Positions 1-8,497 of a stretch of DNA of 64,000 bases are shown here, piece by piece. Origin of the DNA: an uncultured Paludibaculum sp. (GTDB lineage Bacteria; Acidobacteriota; Terriglobia; Bryobacterales; Bryobacteraceae); assembly GCF_963665245.1 (NCBI RefSeq), contig NZ_OY762267.1, positions 2,108,001 through 2,172,000 of the forward strand, written 5' to 3'. The notes under the pieces are model-generated. The model was not told the origin of the DNA. It saw only the letters and a list, made by a program, of their open reading frames with translations, and did not search any database. Position 1 is the stretch's first letter. Each line of letters opens with the position of its first letter. A program made the translations under genes and the position numbers.

Positions 1-639
1 GGCCACGATCTTCCCGTGGTCGATGATCGCGATCCTCTGCGCCACGCGGTCCGCTTCGTCCATGTAGTGCGTGGTGAGAAACACCGTCACTCCTTCCGAC
101 TTGTTCAGCGTCTTCACCTGGTTCCAGAGCTGGTTGCGGGTCTGCGGATCCAGGCCCAGTGTCGGCTCGTCCAGAAACAGGATCTTCGGAGTGTGCAGAA
201 ACGCGCGCGCAATCTCCAACCGCCGCTTCATGCCGCCCGAGAACATCTTCGCCTGATCGTTCCGCCGCTCCCACAACTCGAACGTGCGCAGCAGTTCCTC
301 GGTCCGGGCAACGCGTGTCTTGCGCGGCACGTGATACATCACGCCGTGCAATTCCATGTTCTCGTACGCCGTCATGTCACCATCCAGACTCGGGTCCTGG
401 AAGACAATCCCAAAGCGCTTTCGAACTTCATTCGCGTGATTGGATGGATTCAGCCCATCGATCTCCACCTTGCCGCCAGTGGGCGACAACAGCGTAGTGA
501 GCATCTTGATCGTGGTGGTCTTGCCCGCTCCGTTGGGTCCTAGAAAGGCGAAAATTTCGCCTTGCCCGACCTGGAACGAGATATTGTCGACCGCCGTGAA
601 GTCGCCGTACTTCTTGCAGAGATTATCCACTCGGATCAT
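1..639 (-). CDS. ABC-2 type exporter ATP-binding protein (3' end cut by window edge)
   Basis: The reverse strand reads an open frame of 213 codons that runs off the left edge, beginning MIRVDNLCKKYGDFTAVDNI. It carries Walker A GPNGAGKTTT near residue 38, a Q-loop (FQDPSLD), a signature written FSGGMKRRLEIARA, Walker B ILFLDEPTLGLDP and the switch histidine in FLTTHYMDEADR. This order and the signature variant are those of the DrrA/CcmA-like ATPases of ABC-2 exporters, which power efflux of drugs, lipids or polysaccharides through a separate permease. That permease would lie beyond the edge. The ATG at 639 follows an AAGGAGG ribosome site and a good sigma-70 promoter. It is divergent from the PadR gene. 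The substrate cannot be told. Confidence 0.93.
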   Translation of the reverse strand, partial: MIRVDNLCKKYGDFTAVDNISFQVGQGEIFAFLGPNGAGKTTTIKMLTTLLSPTGGKVEIDGLNPSNHANEVRKRFGIVFQDPSLDGDMTAYENMELHGVMYHVPRKTRVARTEELLRTFELWERRNDQAKMFSGGMKRRLEIARAFLHTPKILFLDEPTLGLDPQTRNQLWNQVKTLNKSEGVTVFLTTHYMDEADRVAQRIAIIDHGKIVA

Positions 640-651
640 ACCTGCCGTAGG

Positions 652-701
652 CCTCCTTGCACCTCTTGAGAATACTAAACGGTTCAGTTCATTAATGTCA
701 A
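652..701 (-). promoter_or_regulatory. Sigma-70-like promoter and Shine-Dalgarno of the ABC exporter gene
   Basis: Read on the minus strand, TTGACA (696-701) is followed after 18 nt by TAGTAT (672-677), and AAGGAGG lies at 652-658, 12 nt before the ATG at 639. The -35 is perfect and the -10 matches four of six consensus positions. Confidence 0.65.
674..688. promoter_or_regulatory. Possible TetR/AcrR-type operator over the exporter promoter
   Basis: The 15-mer ACTAAACGGTTCAGT is a dyad centred on a G, with one mismatch between the half sites. It overlaps the -10 element of the exporter promoter, where a repressor would block transcription. Sites of this pattern are common for TetR/AcrR-family repressors of exporters. 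No cognate regulator is adjacent, so it may lie past the left edge. The assignment is inference. Confidence 0.4.
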
Positions 702-725
702 TCGAACGTGCTCGATCTTAATAGT

Positions 726-753
726 AGTTTATCTACCGGTGGAATGATAAACT
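726..753. promoter_or_regulatory. Perfect dyad upstream of the PadR gene (possible autoregulatory operator)
   Basis: AGTTTATC at 726-733 is repeated inverted as GATAAACT at 746-753, a perfect 8-bp dyad with a 12-nt spacer that ends 6 nt before the PadR start at 760. PadR repressors usually bind AT-rich dyads over their own promoters, so this is the natural operator candidate for the downstream padR-permease operon. Confidence 0.45.
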
Positions 754-759
754 GACTCC

Positions 760-1098
760 ATGGCCGCACCGCCCAAGCCCGTCGACATCCTCCAGGGCAC
801 CCTCAACATGATGATTCTCCAGATCCTGCTGCCCGGCAAAGCGAACGGCTACGAGATCGCGAAACTCATCGAGCAGCGTTCCGACGAGTTGCTGCAGGTG
901 GACCACGGCTCCCTCTACCCCGCCCTGCGCCGCCTCGAATCGAAACAGCTCATCAAGGCCGAGTACGAGGTTTCACCCACCAATCGCCGCGCCCGCTACT
1001 ACAGCCTCACGCCCGCCGGCCGCAAACAGGTGGCCCTGGAGCACTCTCGCTGGCAGACCCTGGTCCACGCCATCACACGCGTCATGAGGCCGGCGTAG
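760..1098 (+). CDS. PadR family transcriptional regulator
   Basis: A 112-aa winged-helix repressor. Residues 7-90 hold the PadR fold: a first helix (DILQGTLNMMILQIL), the recognition helix region with DHGSLYPALRRLESK, and the wing with YYSLTPAGRKQ. A short C-terminal helix would serve for dimerisation. PadR proteins of this short type regulate membrane transport genes and respond to small hydrophobic ligands. The stop at 1098 is 4 nt before the permease start at 1103, so the two are co-transcribed. This PadR plus large permease pairing is typical of acidobacterial genomes. A perfect dyad directly upstream is the likely operator. Confidence 0.93.
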   Translation: MAAPPKPVDILQGTLNMMILQILLPGKANGYEIAKLIEQRSDELLQVDHGSLYPALRRLESKQLIKAEYEVSPTNRRARYYSLTPAGRKQVALEHSRWQTLVHAITRVMRPA

Positions 1099-1102
1099 CC
1101 CC

Positions 1103-3730
1103 ATGCTCTCGCGCTTCTTCAACCGCTTCCGCAACAACCGTGGCCTCGACGCTGAACTCGCCGACCACCTCGCCCAGCTGAAGCAGGAACGCATCGACGC
1201 GGGCGATCCCCCCGAGCAGGCCGAACTCTACGCCCGCCGTCACCTCGGGAACCCCGCCCTCATCCACGAAGACGTTTACGAGTCCACCCCGTTGCAGCCA
1301 CTGGAAACCGCCCTGCGCCATGCTTCCTTCGCCCTGCGCACCTTCCGCCGCAACGGCTCGGCCTATCTTTTCGCCATAGCCATTCTTACCCTCGGCATCG
1401 GCATGAGCGTTACCATGTTTTCGCTCGTCCAGGCTGTGCTGCTCAAGCCCCTGCCTTTCCCTGATCAGGATGCCATCCAGGTGATCTGGAAGCAGGATCA
1501 GGTCGCCGGAGTCGCGCTCGTCGAACTCGCCTACCCCGAACTCGGCGACCTCCAGGCCCTCAAAGCCTTCGACTCGGTCGCCCTTATGCCGACGACCCTG
1601 TACGGCTACGGCCGCGTCCTCGACACCGGCCACGGCGACCCGGTCCAGCTCGAAGGTACCCCCGTCTCCCACGACTTCTTCCGTGTCCTCGGCGTCAAAC
1701 CCGCCCTCGGGCGTGACTTCACCGATGCCGACGAACAGGTCAACGCCGCACCCGTCGTCGTCCTCTCTGATCATGTCTGGCGCAAACACTTTTCGGCCGA
1801 TCCCGCCATCCTCGGCCGCCAGATCCGCCTCAACGGAGCCGGAGTCACTGTCATCGGCGTAACAGCTCCAGCCATCGACTTCCCACGCGGCGTCGATATC
1901 TGGCTGCCTCTGGGCGTCACGCCCATGAAGGAGCGCCGCGGAGCCACTTACCTCCAGGCCATCGCGCGCACCCGCCCCGGTTTCTCCGCTTCCGCCATCC
2001 AAGCCCAGGTCGCCTCACTCTTCCAGCGCCAAGCTCGCGACTACCCGCAGTTCTACTCGAACTCCCAGAGGGCCGTAGTCACGCCTCTGCCGCAATACTG
2101 GACGGGCTCCGCGCGCATCCACCTGTGGATCTCCCTCGGAGCCTCGCTCCTTCTCCTGATCGCCGCCTGCATCTGCGCCAGCAATCTCTTCCTCTCCCGA
2201 GCCCTGGCCCGCCGCCGCGAGATCGCCACCCGCACCTCCCTTGGAGCCGCCCCGCGCCACATCCTCGCCCAGTTCGCCGTCGAGGGACTCACCGCCGCCA
2301 TCCTCGCCGCAGTGTCAGGAACGTTACTCGCCGCGGCCCTGATCCGCGTGCTGGTCCTCTGGGCTCCGGCCGACATCCCCCGCCTCACCGAAGCCACCCT
2401 TGACCCGCGCGGACTCGCGTTCGCCCTCGGCACCGCCGCCCTCGCCGCCCTGGTCTGCTCCTTCGCGCCCGCCTGGCTCATCACCCGTCTCGATCTCGAC
2501 GCCCTGCTGCGCGAAGGCGGCCAGCGCACCGCCGGCTCCCGCACCGGCAAGCGCCTGCAGCGCATCTTCGTCATGGCCCAGACCGCCGCCACCGTGCTCC
2601 TGCTCTCCATCTGCGTACTGCTCGTCGTCAGCTACCGGGCCATGCTCAACACCGACGTCGGCTTCGCCAATCGCGACACGGTCACCATGAACCTGGCCCT
2701 GCGCGGCTCCGAGCTAACAGCCGAATCGCGCGACGCGTTCTACACCCGCCTCCTGGAGAAGCTGCACGCCGTCCCCGGAGTCACCAACGCAGGAGCCATC
2801 CTTCTGCGCCCGTTCGAAGGCAACGTCGGCTGGGATCTCCGCTACGAATTCGATTTCGAGGCCGGCCGCCATCGCAACGAAGAGCTGCCCTCCGCCAACT
2901 ACGAAGTCGTCACGCCGGGCTACCTCGCCACCGTCGGCACGCCCCTGCTCGAGGGCCGCGACTTCCGTCTCACCGACTTCGACAAAGCCGAACCTGTCGT
3001 CATCATCAGCAACGCCCTGGCCCGCCAACTCCGCAAGTCCGGCCACGACCCACTAGGCCTGCGCCTGCGCTTCGGCCGCCGCCCCGACGATGTCTGGTGG
3101 AAGGTCATCGGAGTCGCGGCCGAGGCCCGCTACCGGCGTGTCACCGAGACCGGCATCGACCTCTACGTGAACTACCTGCAGACCGGAATCCCAACGAACT
3201 ATGTGGTTGTGCGAGGCACGAGGCCCACCCAGGAACTGGTAGCCCTGGTCCGCCAGGCCGCCGCAGAGATCGACCCGCGCCAAGCTATCGCCGGAACAGC
3301 GACTCTAGGCGACCTGATCGATCGCGACACCGCGCGACACCGCTTCAACATGATCGTCCTCGTCTGGTTTGCCGCCTGCGCCGTCATCCTCGCCGCGGCC
3401 GGAGTCTACAGCGTCATCACCGAGAGCCTCGCCGTGCGCACCCGCGAAATCGCCCTCAAGGTTGCACTGGGTGCCGGCCGGCCACGGCTGCTTCGTGAGC
3501 TCGCAGGAAGCGCCCTGGCCTTTGTTGTCATCGGAGAGCTGCTCGGCCTCGTCGCTGCCGCGGCCGCCGGTCGCGCCGCCACGGACCTGCTTTACACCGT
3601 GAAGCCGTCTGACCCGTTGGTGCTGGCCGCGGTCTTTGCGTTCCTATTCCTGGTCTCCACCGCCGCGGCCATCCAGCCCGCCTGGACCGCCGCCCGGCGC
3701 GACCCGCGCGCCGCCCTGCAATCCGACTAG
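1103..3730 (+). CDS. ADOP-type ABC permease (MacB/FtsX family, acidobacterial)
   Basis: This 875-aa protein has the architecture of the acidobacterial duplicated orphan permeases. It starts with a cytoplasmic N-terminal segment (about 1-75, with LDAELADHLAQLKQERIDAG), then a first membrane helix (about 85-110) and a large periplasmic MacB_PCD-like domain. A three-helix FtsX module follows around 335-460 (containing SRALARRREIATRTSLGAA). The pattern repeats as a second periplasmic domain and second FtsX module at about 745-870 (VRTREIALKVALGAGRP). Such permeases act as mechanotransmission-type exporters but commonly lack a linked ATPase, as here. It forms an operon with the upstream PadR gene. 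Its stop codon shares the tetranucleotide CTAG with the stop of the convergent OGFr-like gene. Confidence 0.92.
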   Translation: MLSRFFNRFRNNRGLDAELADHLAQLKQERIDAGDPPEQAELYARRHLGNPALIHEDVYESTPLQPLETALRHASFALRTFRRNGSAYLFAIAILTLGIGMSVTMFSLVQAVLLKPLPFPDQDAIQVIWKQDQVAGVALVELAYPELGDLQALKAFDSVALMPTTLYGYGRVLDTGHGDPVQLEGTPVSHDFFRVLGVKPALGRDFTDADEQVNAAPVVVLSDHVWRKHFSADPAILGRQIRLNGAGVTVIGVTAPAIDFPRGVDIWLPLGVTPMKERRGATYLQAIARTRPGFSASAIQAQVASLFQRQARDYPQFYSNSQRAVVTPLPQYWTGSARIHLWISLGASLLLLIAACICASNLFLSRALARRREIATRTSLGAAPRHILAQFAVEGLTAAILAAVSGTLLAAALIRVLVLWAPADIPRLTEATLDPRGLAFALGTAALAALVCSFAPAWLITRLDLDALLREGGQRTAGSRTGKRLQRIFVMAQTAATVLLLSICVLLVVSYRAMLNTDVGFANRDTVTMNLALRGSELTAESRDAFYTRLLEKLHAVPGVTNAGAILLRPFEGNVGWDLRYEFDFEAGRHRNEELPSANYEVVTPGYLATVGTPLLEGRDFRLTDFDKAEPVVIISNALARQLRKSGHDPLGLRLRFGRRPDDVWWKVIGVAAEARYRRVTETGIDLYVNYLQTGIPTNYVVVRGTRPTQELVALVRQAAAEIDPRQAIAGTATLGDLIDRDTARHRFNMIVLVWFAACAVILAAAGVYSVITESLAVRTREIALKVALGAGRPRLLRELAGSALAFVVIGELLGLVAAAAAGRAATDLLYTVKPSDPLVLAAVFAFLFLVSTAAAIQPAWTAARRDPRAALQSD

Positions 3731-4266
3731 CCGCGCAGCGCTTCCGCCCAGTACCCGAACGTCTCCGTGCTGATCCGGCCCCGTGTCAGCCGCCGCTCCT
3801 TTTCATAGAGCTCTGTCAGGCACGCAAAGAACGCCCGCGCTTCGTCCTCCAGCCCCAGAACCACCAGGCTCTTCAGGATCCGCGTGATTCGCAGATGATT
3901 GTGGTTGCCCGCCGTCACCCAGGCGCGCGAACGCTCCTCGAACCGCACCGTTCGCCGCACCGCGCCCTCATGCAGCTCCAGCCCGTAGAACGCCAGCATG
4001 CACTGCAGCGACGCCCGCAGCTCCGCCCGCAACCCGTCGTCCGCCAGGAACGCCGCCACTGTCTGCGCATCCAGCACGGGAGCATCGTAGTTGAACTGGC
4101 TCCGCTCTCGCAATGGAAACAGCCACTGGATGAAGTCGTGCGTATATTCCAGCCGTTCGTCCGTCCAGTGCCGGATCTCGCACAGCAATCGCCCGGCTCC
4201 ATCACGGCCCGTACCCCGATAGAACGCCAGCAAGGGCGACTCGGAATCGGATATCACTACGCCCAC
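3727..4266 (-). CDS. Opioid growth factor receptor (OGFr) conserved-domain protein
   Basis: A 179-aa soluble protein. Residues 10-140 carry the hallmark of the OGFr_N family: LLAFYRGTGRDGAGR, then YTHDFIQWLFPLRERSQFN and DAPVL. The family was named from animal OGFr but has many bacterial members of unknown function. No catalytic motif or export signal is visible. The start is a GTG; another in-frame GTG 9 nt downstream sits better relative to a GGGGGTG stretch, so the N-terminus could be 3 residues shorter. The gene converges on the permease gene and shares its CTAG stop. It precedes the DUF3224 gene's 3' end by 6 nt on the same strand, so it may be the distal gene of a short operon. Confidence 0.8.
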   Translation of the reverse strand: MGVVISDSESPLLAFYRGTGRDGAGRLLCEIRHWTDERLEYTHDFIQWLFPLRERSQFNYDAPVLDAQTVAAFLADDGLRAELRASLQCMLAFYGLELHEGAVRRTVRFEERSRAWVTAGNHNHLRITRILKSLVVLGLEDEARAFFACLTELYEKERRLTRGRISTETFGYWAEALRG

Positions 4267-4272
4267 CCCCTA

Positions 4273-4773
4273 CTACGGCAGCGTGTACTCGAAATCGTAA
4301 AAGTGCTTCCCATCCGCCTCGATCCGCACCCCCATGGTGCCCTTCAGTCCAACCAGCTCACCCGTGCCGGAATCCGGCACCACCGTAATCAGCAGGTGCG
4401 GAACACCTCGATCCATCGTCGCGCTGTGCTGTAGCGCAAACGTCCCCTTCTTACCCTTCAGGGTTCCACTGACGTACTCCATCGCGACATACCCGGCCGA
4501 ACCCTTCTCCACCGTACCGGCCGTCAGCATCTCGCCCCGAGCCGTCGCCTCCAGATCCCCCCGGTACGTCTTGAAGAGCGCCATCCGCGCCATCATCGTC
4601 CCTTCCGTCTTGTCTTCCAACGGCAGTGGACTCATTTTTGCCAAAAATGCACCGCTAATTTTCGTGGTCACAATCTTCCCTTTCGGCGCTTGCCCTAAAA
4701 GAAGAGAACTTCCTCCGAAAATAACAAAAAGACCCAGCGTGAAGCTGGCACGGCGGATCATTTGTACTTGCAT
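4273..4773 (-). CDS. Secreted DUF3224 domain protein
   Basis: About 166 aa. An N-terminal signal peptide (RRASFTLGLFVIFGGSSLLLG, cleaved near GQA) precedes a DUF3224-like beta-barrel. The family pattern is visible: TYRGDLEATARGEMLTAG, GYVAMEYVSGTLKGKKGTF, ALQHSATMDRG and VVPDSGTGELVGLKG. In this family the barrel is allene-oxide-cyclase-like and of unknown function. The ATG at 4773 was preferred; GTG at 4791 and ATG at 4761 are also in frame, and only the last begins directly at the basic n-region of the signal peptide. It lies 31 nt downstream of the MFS gene on the same strand and may be read through from it. Confidence 0.75.
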   Translation of the reverse strand: MQVQMIRRASFTLGLFVIFGGSSLLLGQAPKGKIVTTKISGAFLAKMSPLPLEDKTEGTMMARMALFKTYRGDLEATARGEMLTAGTVEKGSAGYVAMEYVSGTLKGKKGTFALQHSATMDRGVPHLLITVVPDSGTGELVGLKGTMGVRIEADGKHFYDFEYTLP

Positions 4774-4804
4774 CGTGCGACCATTATCCACCCAAATCGC
4801 TTCG

Positions 4805-6085
4805 TCAGATCCTCCGGATCACACCCCGCCCGCTCTCCTTCGTATTCGTCACCAGGATCAGAACCAGGGCCATCGCCGCCAGCGGGATCAGGCTCGCCCC
4901 GATCAGAGCCGGCCGGAACCCTACCTTGTCGGCAATTGACCCCACCGCGTACGTCGACAGAATCGTACCCGCGCCCGCCGCCGCTCCGCCCAACCCGCTC
5001 ACCGACGCCACGGCTCCGTCCGCGAAACAATCCGCCGGAAACGTGTTGGCCATCGTCGAAAACGCCGCGTAGGAGAACGTGGCGCCGCCGAACAACAGCG
5101 CGATCCCCATCAGGCTCGGCGAAAACGCCGCCGGAATCAGCAGCAGCACACCCAACGCCCCGGGAATCACCACCGCCTTGCGGGCCTTGCCCACCGGCCA
5201 ACCCCGATGCACCAGCCAGCTTGATGCCGCCCCGCCCGCATAGTTGCCCAAATCCGCCGCCACAAACGGTACCCAGAACGCCATCAGGCTGTCTTCCACA
5301 CGGTACCCGCGCGACACCAGGTACAGCGCAAACCAGTCCGCAATCAGATACCACACCGGATCCGTCAGCGCCCGGCTGGCAATCGCACCCCACGTCTGCC
5401 GGTACTTCAGCAGGCCCAGCCAGGAAACCGGCCGCTCCGCCGCCTCGCCATCCTGGCTCTGCAGACGGTCGGTCCGCAGCATCCCCAACTCGTCAGCGCC
5501 AATCCCGGGATGCTCCTCCGGCGGGTAGTAAAGCCTCCGCCAAAGGAACAGCCACCCAAACCCAAGTACGCCCGTCACCAGAAACGCCGGCCGCCAGCCG
5601 CCAAACGCCGTGTACAGCCCAATCACCAGCGCCGGAGCCACCGCCGCGCCAATCGACGATCCGCTGTCAAAGATTGCAACAGCCAGCGCCTTCTCGCGCC
5701 GCGGGAACCACTCCGACACCGCCTTCGTCGCCCCCGGCCAGTTCGCTGACTCACCAAGGCCCAACAGGAATCGCATCATCGCGAAGCTCTTCAGCCCCGT
5801 CACCAGCGACGTCGCCATCGCGATCCCCGAATACCACGCCACCGCCAGCGTCAATCCGCGCCGCGTCCCCAGCCGGTCCAGGATCCGGCCGCACCCCGCC
5901 TGCCCCAGCGTATACGCCACCCGGAACGCGATAATCAGCAGCGCGAAGTCGCTGTTCGTCCACCGGTATTCCGCCTTCAGGTGCGGAGCCAGCACCGACA
6001 GCGTCTGCCGGTCCAGGTAGTTGATCACAGTGGAAGCAAACAGCAGCGCCACCATGCGCCAGCGCAGGCCGGAGGGCACCGTCAA
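4805..6085 (-). CDS. MFS transporter, anion:cation symporter (ExuT/GudP-like) family
   Basis: A 426-aa twelve-helix transporter. Helix 1 contains the ACS-family motif VINYLDRQTLSVLAP. The cytoplasmic loop 2-3 reads GRILDRLGTRRG, and helix 4 carries RFLLGLGESANWPGATK with EWFPRREKALAVAIFDSGS after it, both typical of hexuronate/glucarate-type ACS carriers. The predicted role is proton-coupled uptake of a sugar acid or related organic anion. The gene lies 102 nt downstream of the IclR-HTH/sugar-binding regulator on the same strand, opposite a NagB-like deaminase, so it probably imports the sugar sensed by that regulator. The substrate cannot be fixed from sequence. Confidence 0.9.
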   Translation of the reverse strand: MTVPSGLRWRMVALLFASTVINYLDRQTLSVLAPHLKAEYRWTNSDFALLIIAFRVAYTLGQAGCGRILDRLGTRRGLTLAVAWYSGIAMATSLVTGLKSFAMMRFLLGLGESANWPGATKAVSEWFPRREKALAVAIFDSGSSIGAAVAPALVIGLYTAFGGWRPAFLVTGVLGFGWLFLWRRLYYPPEEHPGIGADELGMLRTDRLQSQDGEAAERPVSWLGLLKYRQTWGAIASRALTDPVWYLIADWFALYLVSRGYRVEDSLMAFWVPFVAADLGNYAGGAASSWLVHRGWPVGKARKAVVIPGALGVLLLIPAAFSPSLMGIALLFGGATFSYAAFSTMANTFPADCFADGAVASVSGLGGAAAGAGTILSTYAVGSIADKVGFRPALIGASLIPLAAMALVLILVTNTKESGRGVIRRI

Positions 6086-6187
6086 AGGGCCGCTCCGGCC
6101 CGCCGTAACTGCTCACGATCGCGATGCATGGACTCAACAACTAGCATTCGGAGAGGAAGGAAATCAAGAAGCAAGAAGGTCAGTCCC

Positions 6188-7369
6188 TCACAACGACCGC
6201 ATCACCAGGTCCGCCGGCCCTGACGGCGCCAGCAGCGTGTCATTCGGATAGTACGCATCCACGTTCCGCGCCGTAATCATCGCATGCTTTACAAATACGG
6301 CGCCTGGCACCGGCCGCTTCTCAATCAGGTCTAAGGCGATCCGCATCAGTTCCGCCCCATACCGCTCCGGAAAGAAACCGACGGATCCAACCATCCGCGT
6401 CTCCGCCCGCCGCATCTCTGCACGCCCCTCCGGTTCCGCGTTCTGGCCCGTCACGAAACAGTCGCGCGCCCGGCCCGACTCCTCAAACGCCCGCAAGGCG
6501 CCCAGCGCGCTTGCATCGTTGATCGCACCCACCAGGCATCGCCCCGGCCGGCTTCGCCGCAGGTGCCGTCGCACGGCCTCCAGGCTGGCCCCAAACTCAC
6601 CCTTCCCATCCAGCGCCACAAACCGCTCTTCCGCTAACCCAGACAGCACTTCCCGCAGTCCTTTTCTGAGCCCCGTCATACTGGAATGCGGCAGCGGCCC
6701 GCCGGCCGCCATCTCCAGCAGCAGCACCTCGTCCACCGCTCCATGCCACGCCTGCCGGGCCCGCTGCCCCAACGTCTGCCCGCACAACCGCCCCGCCTCG
6801 TAGTTGTTCCCACCGAAGTACACCGCCCCGGGATGCGGAATCTCCACCGCAATCAGCGGGATCCCCGCCTCCAGGAACTTCGCCGCAATCCGCGCCGCCA
6901 CGCGCTCATGCACCTGGAACTCCACCGCCACGTCGATTTGTTCCCGCATCAGGCGGTCCGCGTTCCGCAAGGCCGTGGTGGCGCTGCCCCGGTTATCCAG
7001 CAGGACCAGGTCCAACCCACGCTCCGCCGCCGCGGCCCGCAGGCTCTCCCCCACCGCTCGCGAAAACGCCGACTCCACACTCTTCCCGGCAAACCCGATC
7101 CGGAACCGCTTCCGTCCCTGTATCACAACCAGAGACCGGTACTGGTCCGCCCCAATCCGCTCCACCGCGCCCACGTGCTCCAAAGTCTGCAACAGCCGGA
7201 AGGCCGTGGTCTTGTGCAACCCGGTTCGCGAGGACAAGTCTCGCAACCGCAGCACTTCCCCTTCAAACCGCGCGGCTTTCAGAAGCGCAAACGCCCGCAC
7301 AACGGAATGCACCGCATACCGTTCGTCGAGCTCGTGGCCATCGCCATGTTTCACAATATGAAACATCAT
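6188..7369 (-). CDS. Fusion regulator: IclR-type HTH with LacI-like periplasmic-binding sugar domain
   Basis: About 393 aa from the ATG at 7369 (a TTG at 7423 would add 18 residues). Residues 15-80 form an IclR-type winged HTH (SVVRAFALLKAARFEGEVLR, then SSRTGLHKTTAFRLLQTLEH). The IclR effector domain is replaced by a periplasmic-binding-protein domain (about 90-390) of the Peripla_BP_4/LacI type: IGFAGKSVESAFSRAVGESL, LLDNRGSATTALRNAD, then VGAINDASALGALRAFEESG and FVTGQNAEPEG. The sugar-binding half implies sensing of a cytoplasmic sugar. It stands divergent from the NagB-like gene (197 nt between starts) and upstream of the MFS carrier, so both are probable targets. No signal peptide is present, consistent with a cytosolic regulator. 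Confidence 0.85.
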   Translation of the reverse strand: MMFHIVKHGDGHELDERYAVHSVVRAFALLKAARFEGEVLRLRDLSSRTGLHKTTAFRLLQTLEHVGAVERIGADQYRSLVVIQGRKRFRIGFAGKSVESAFSRAVGESLRAAAAERGLDLVLLDNRGSATTALRNADRLMREQIDVAVEFQVHERVAARIAAKFLEAGIPLIAVEIPHPGAVYFGGNNYEAGRLCGQTLGQRARQAWHGAVDEVLLLEMAAGGPLPHSSMTGLRKGLREVLSGLAEERFVALDGKGEFGASLEAVRRHLRRSRPGRCLVGAINDASALGALRAFEESGRARDCFVTGQNAEPEGRAEMRRAETRMVGSVGFFPERYGAELMRIALDLIEKRPVPGAVFVKHAMITARNVDAYYPNDTLLAPSGPADLVMRSL

Positions 7370-7566
7370 ACGCCCAATCCAGCGGGCCGACGCAATGTGT
7401 TCACGCAAACTGGGAGCGAGCAATGGCCCTCGCCTCTCCCCATATAGACCATTTCGGGTCCATAACTTGTTTCACTATCCGCAACACCATGAACCGGCAA
7501 AACAAACGCTGGCCCCGCCAGCCCGTCTCGGCCAAACTCGAACACGTCATCGTGAGAATCCAAGCC

Positions 7567-8349
7567 ATGAACATCACACAAACGAAATCCTTCCAGGTCG
7601 GCGCTCTCCAAGTCACAATTTTCGACGACAAACAGCAACTCGGCGAGGCGGCCGCTCGCGACGGTGCGGGCTTCATCCGGCAGGCCATCCACCGGCGTGG
7701 CCGGGCGCGCATCATCCTCTCCGCCGCCAACTCGCAGTTTGAGGTGGTCGACGCTCTCGTCGCGACGCCGGGCCTCGACTGGAGCGCGGTCGAAGTGTTC
7801 CACGTCGACGAGTGGGCCGGCATCCCGGACACGCACTCCGCCAGTTTCCGCCGTTGGGTCCGAGAGCGTGTCGCTCAACACGTCCGGCCCGCGGCCATTC
7901 ACTACCTCGCCGGCGACGCGCCGGACATGGCAGCCGAGGCCGCGCGTTACGCTGCCCTGCTCGCCGAGGCACCCATCGACGTCTCGTTCCTGGGCTACGG
8001 CGAAAACGGCCACATCGGCTTCAACGATCCGCACGAAGCGGACCTGAACGACCCCCAACCGGTCCGTATTGTGTCGTTGGATGACCGTTGCCGTCGGCAG
8101 CAGGTCGGTGAAGGCCACTTCCCGAATCTGGAGGCGGTGCCCCTGCACGGCTTCACGCTGACCTGCCCCACGCTGCTCTCAGCCGAGCAAGTCATCTGTT
8201 GTGTCCCGGACCAGCGCAAGGCGGAAGCGGTCCGCGGCGCCCTGAAAGGGCCCATCTCCTCCGCCTGCCCCGGATCCTTCCTGCGCCTGCACACCAAGGC
8301 AACCCTCTATCTGGACCCCAATTCCGCGTCTCTGCTCAAGCAAGTGTAG
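7567..8349 (+). CDS. Glucosamine-6-phosphate deaminase/6-phosphogluconolactonase family (NagB-like) protein
   Basis: A 260-aa sugar-phosphate isomerase-like enzyme. It shows the NagB motif order: phosphate loop region LSAANSQFEVVDALV, the catalytic aspartate segment VFHVDEWAGIP, and the catalytic histidine segment LGYGENGHIGFNDPHEA. The GENGHIGFNDP string is diagnostic of GlcN6P deaminases, which convert GlcN6P to fructose-6-phosphate and ammonia. The phosphate loop is ASANSQ-like rather than the usual GSTP, so the substrate may differ. The open frame extends upstream to 7423, but ATG 7567 matches the family N-terminus and leaves room for a promoter. It is divergent from the sugar-sensing fusion regulator, which probably controls it. 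Confidence 0.85.
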   Translation: MNITQTKSFQVGALQVTIFDDKQQLGEAAARDGAGFIRQAIHRRGRARIILSAANSQFEVVDALVATPGLDWSAVEVFHVDEWAGIPDTHSASFRRWVRERVAQHVRPAAIHYLAGDAPDMAAEAARYAALLAEAPIDVSFLGYGENGHIGFNDPHEADLNDPQPVRIVSLDDRCRRQQVGEGHFPNLEAVPLHGFTLTCPTLLSAEQVICCVPDQRKAEAVRGALKGPISSACPGSFLRLHTKATLYLDPNSASLLKQV

Positions 8350-8497
8350 TCGATCCAGCGAGCAACGTCAGAAGGTCCAAAGCAGCTGAAAGCGAGTCGG
8401 GCAACGGGGCAGCCGTCTTCGGAGGGCGAAGCAATCCTCTGTTAGGGCCAAGCCGATCACAACCCCAACAGCACGTGACAAACCCAACGACCATCCC

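Noticed and set aside
1082..2002. Long minus-strand ORF of 306 aa
   Set aside because: It lies entirely antisense to the permease gene, is rich in Gly/Glu/Val from high-GC codon shadowing and has no domain.
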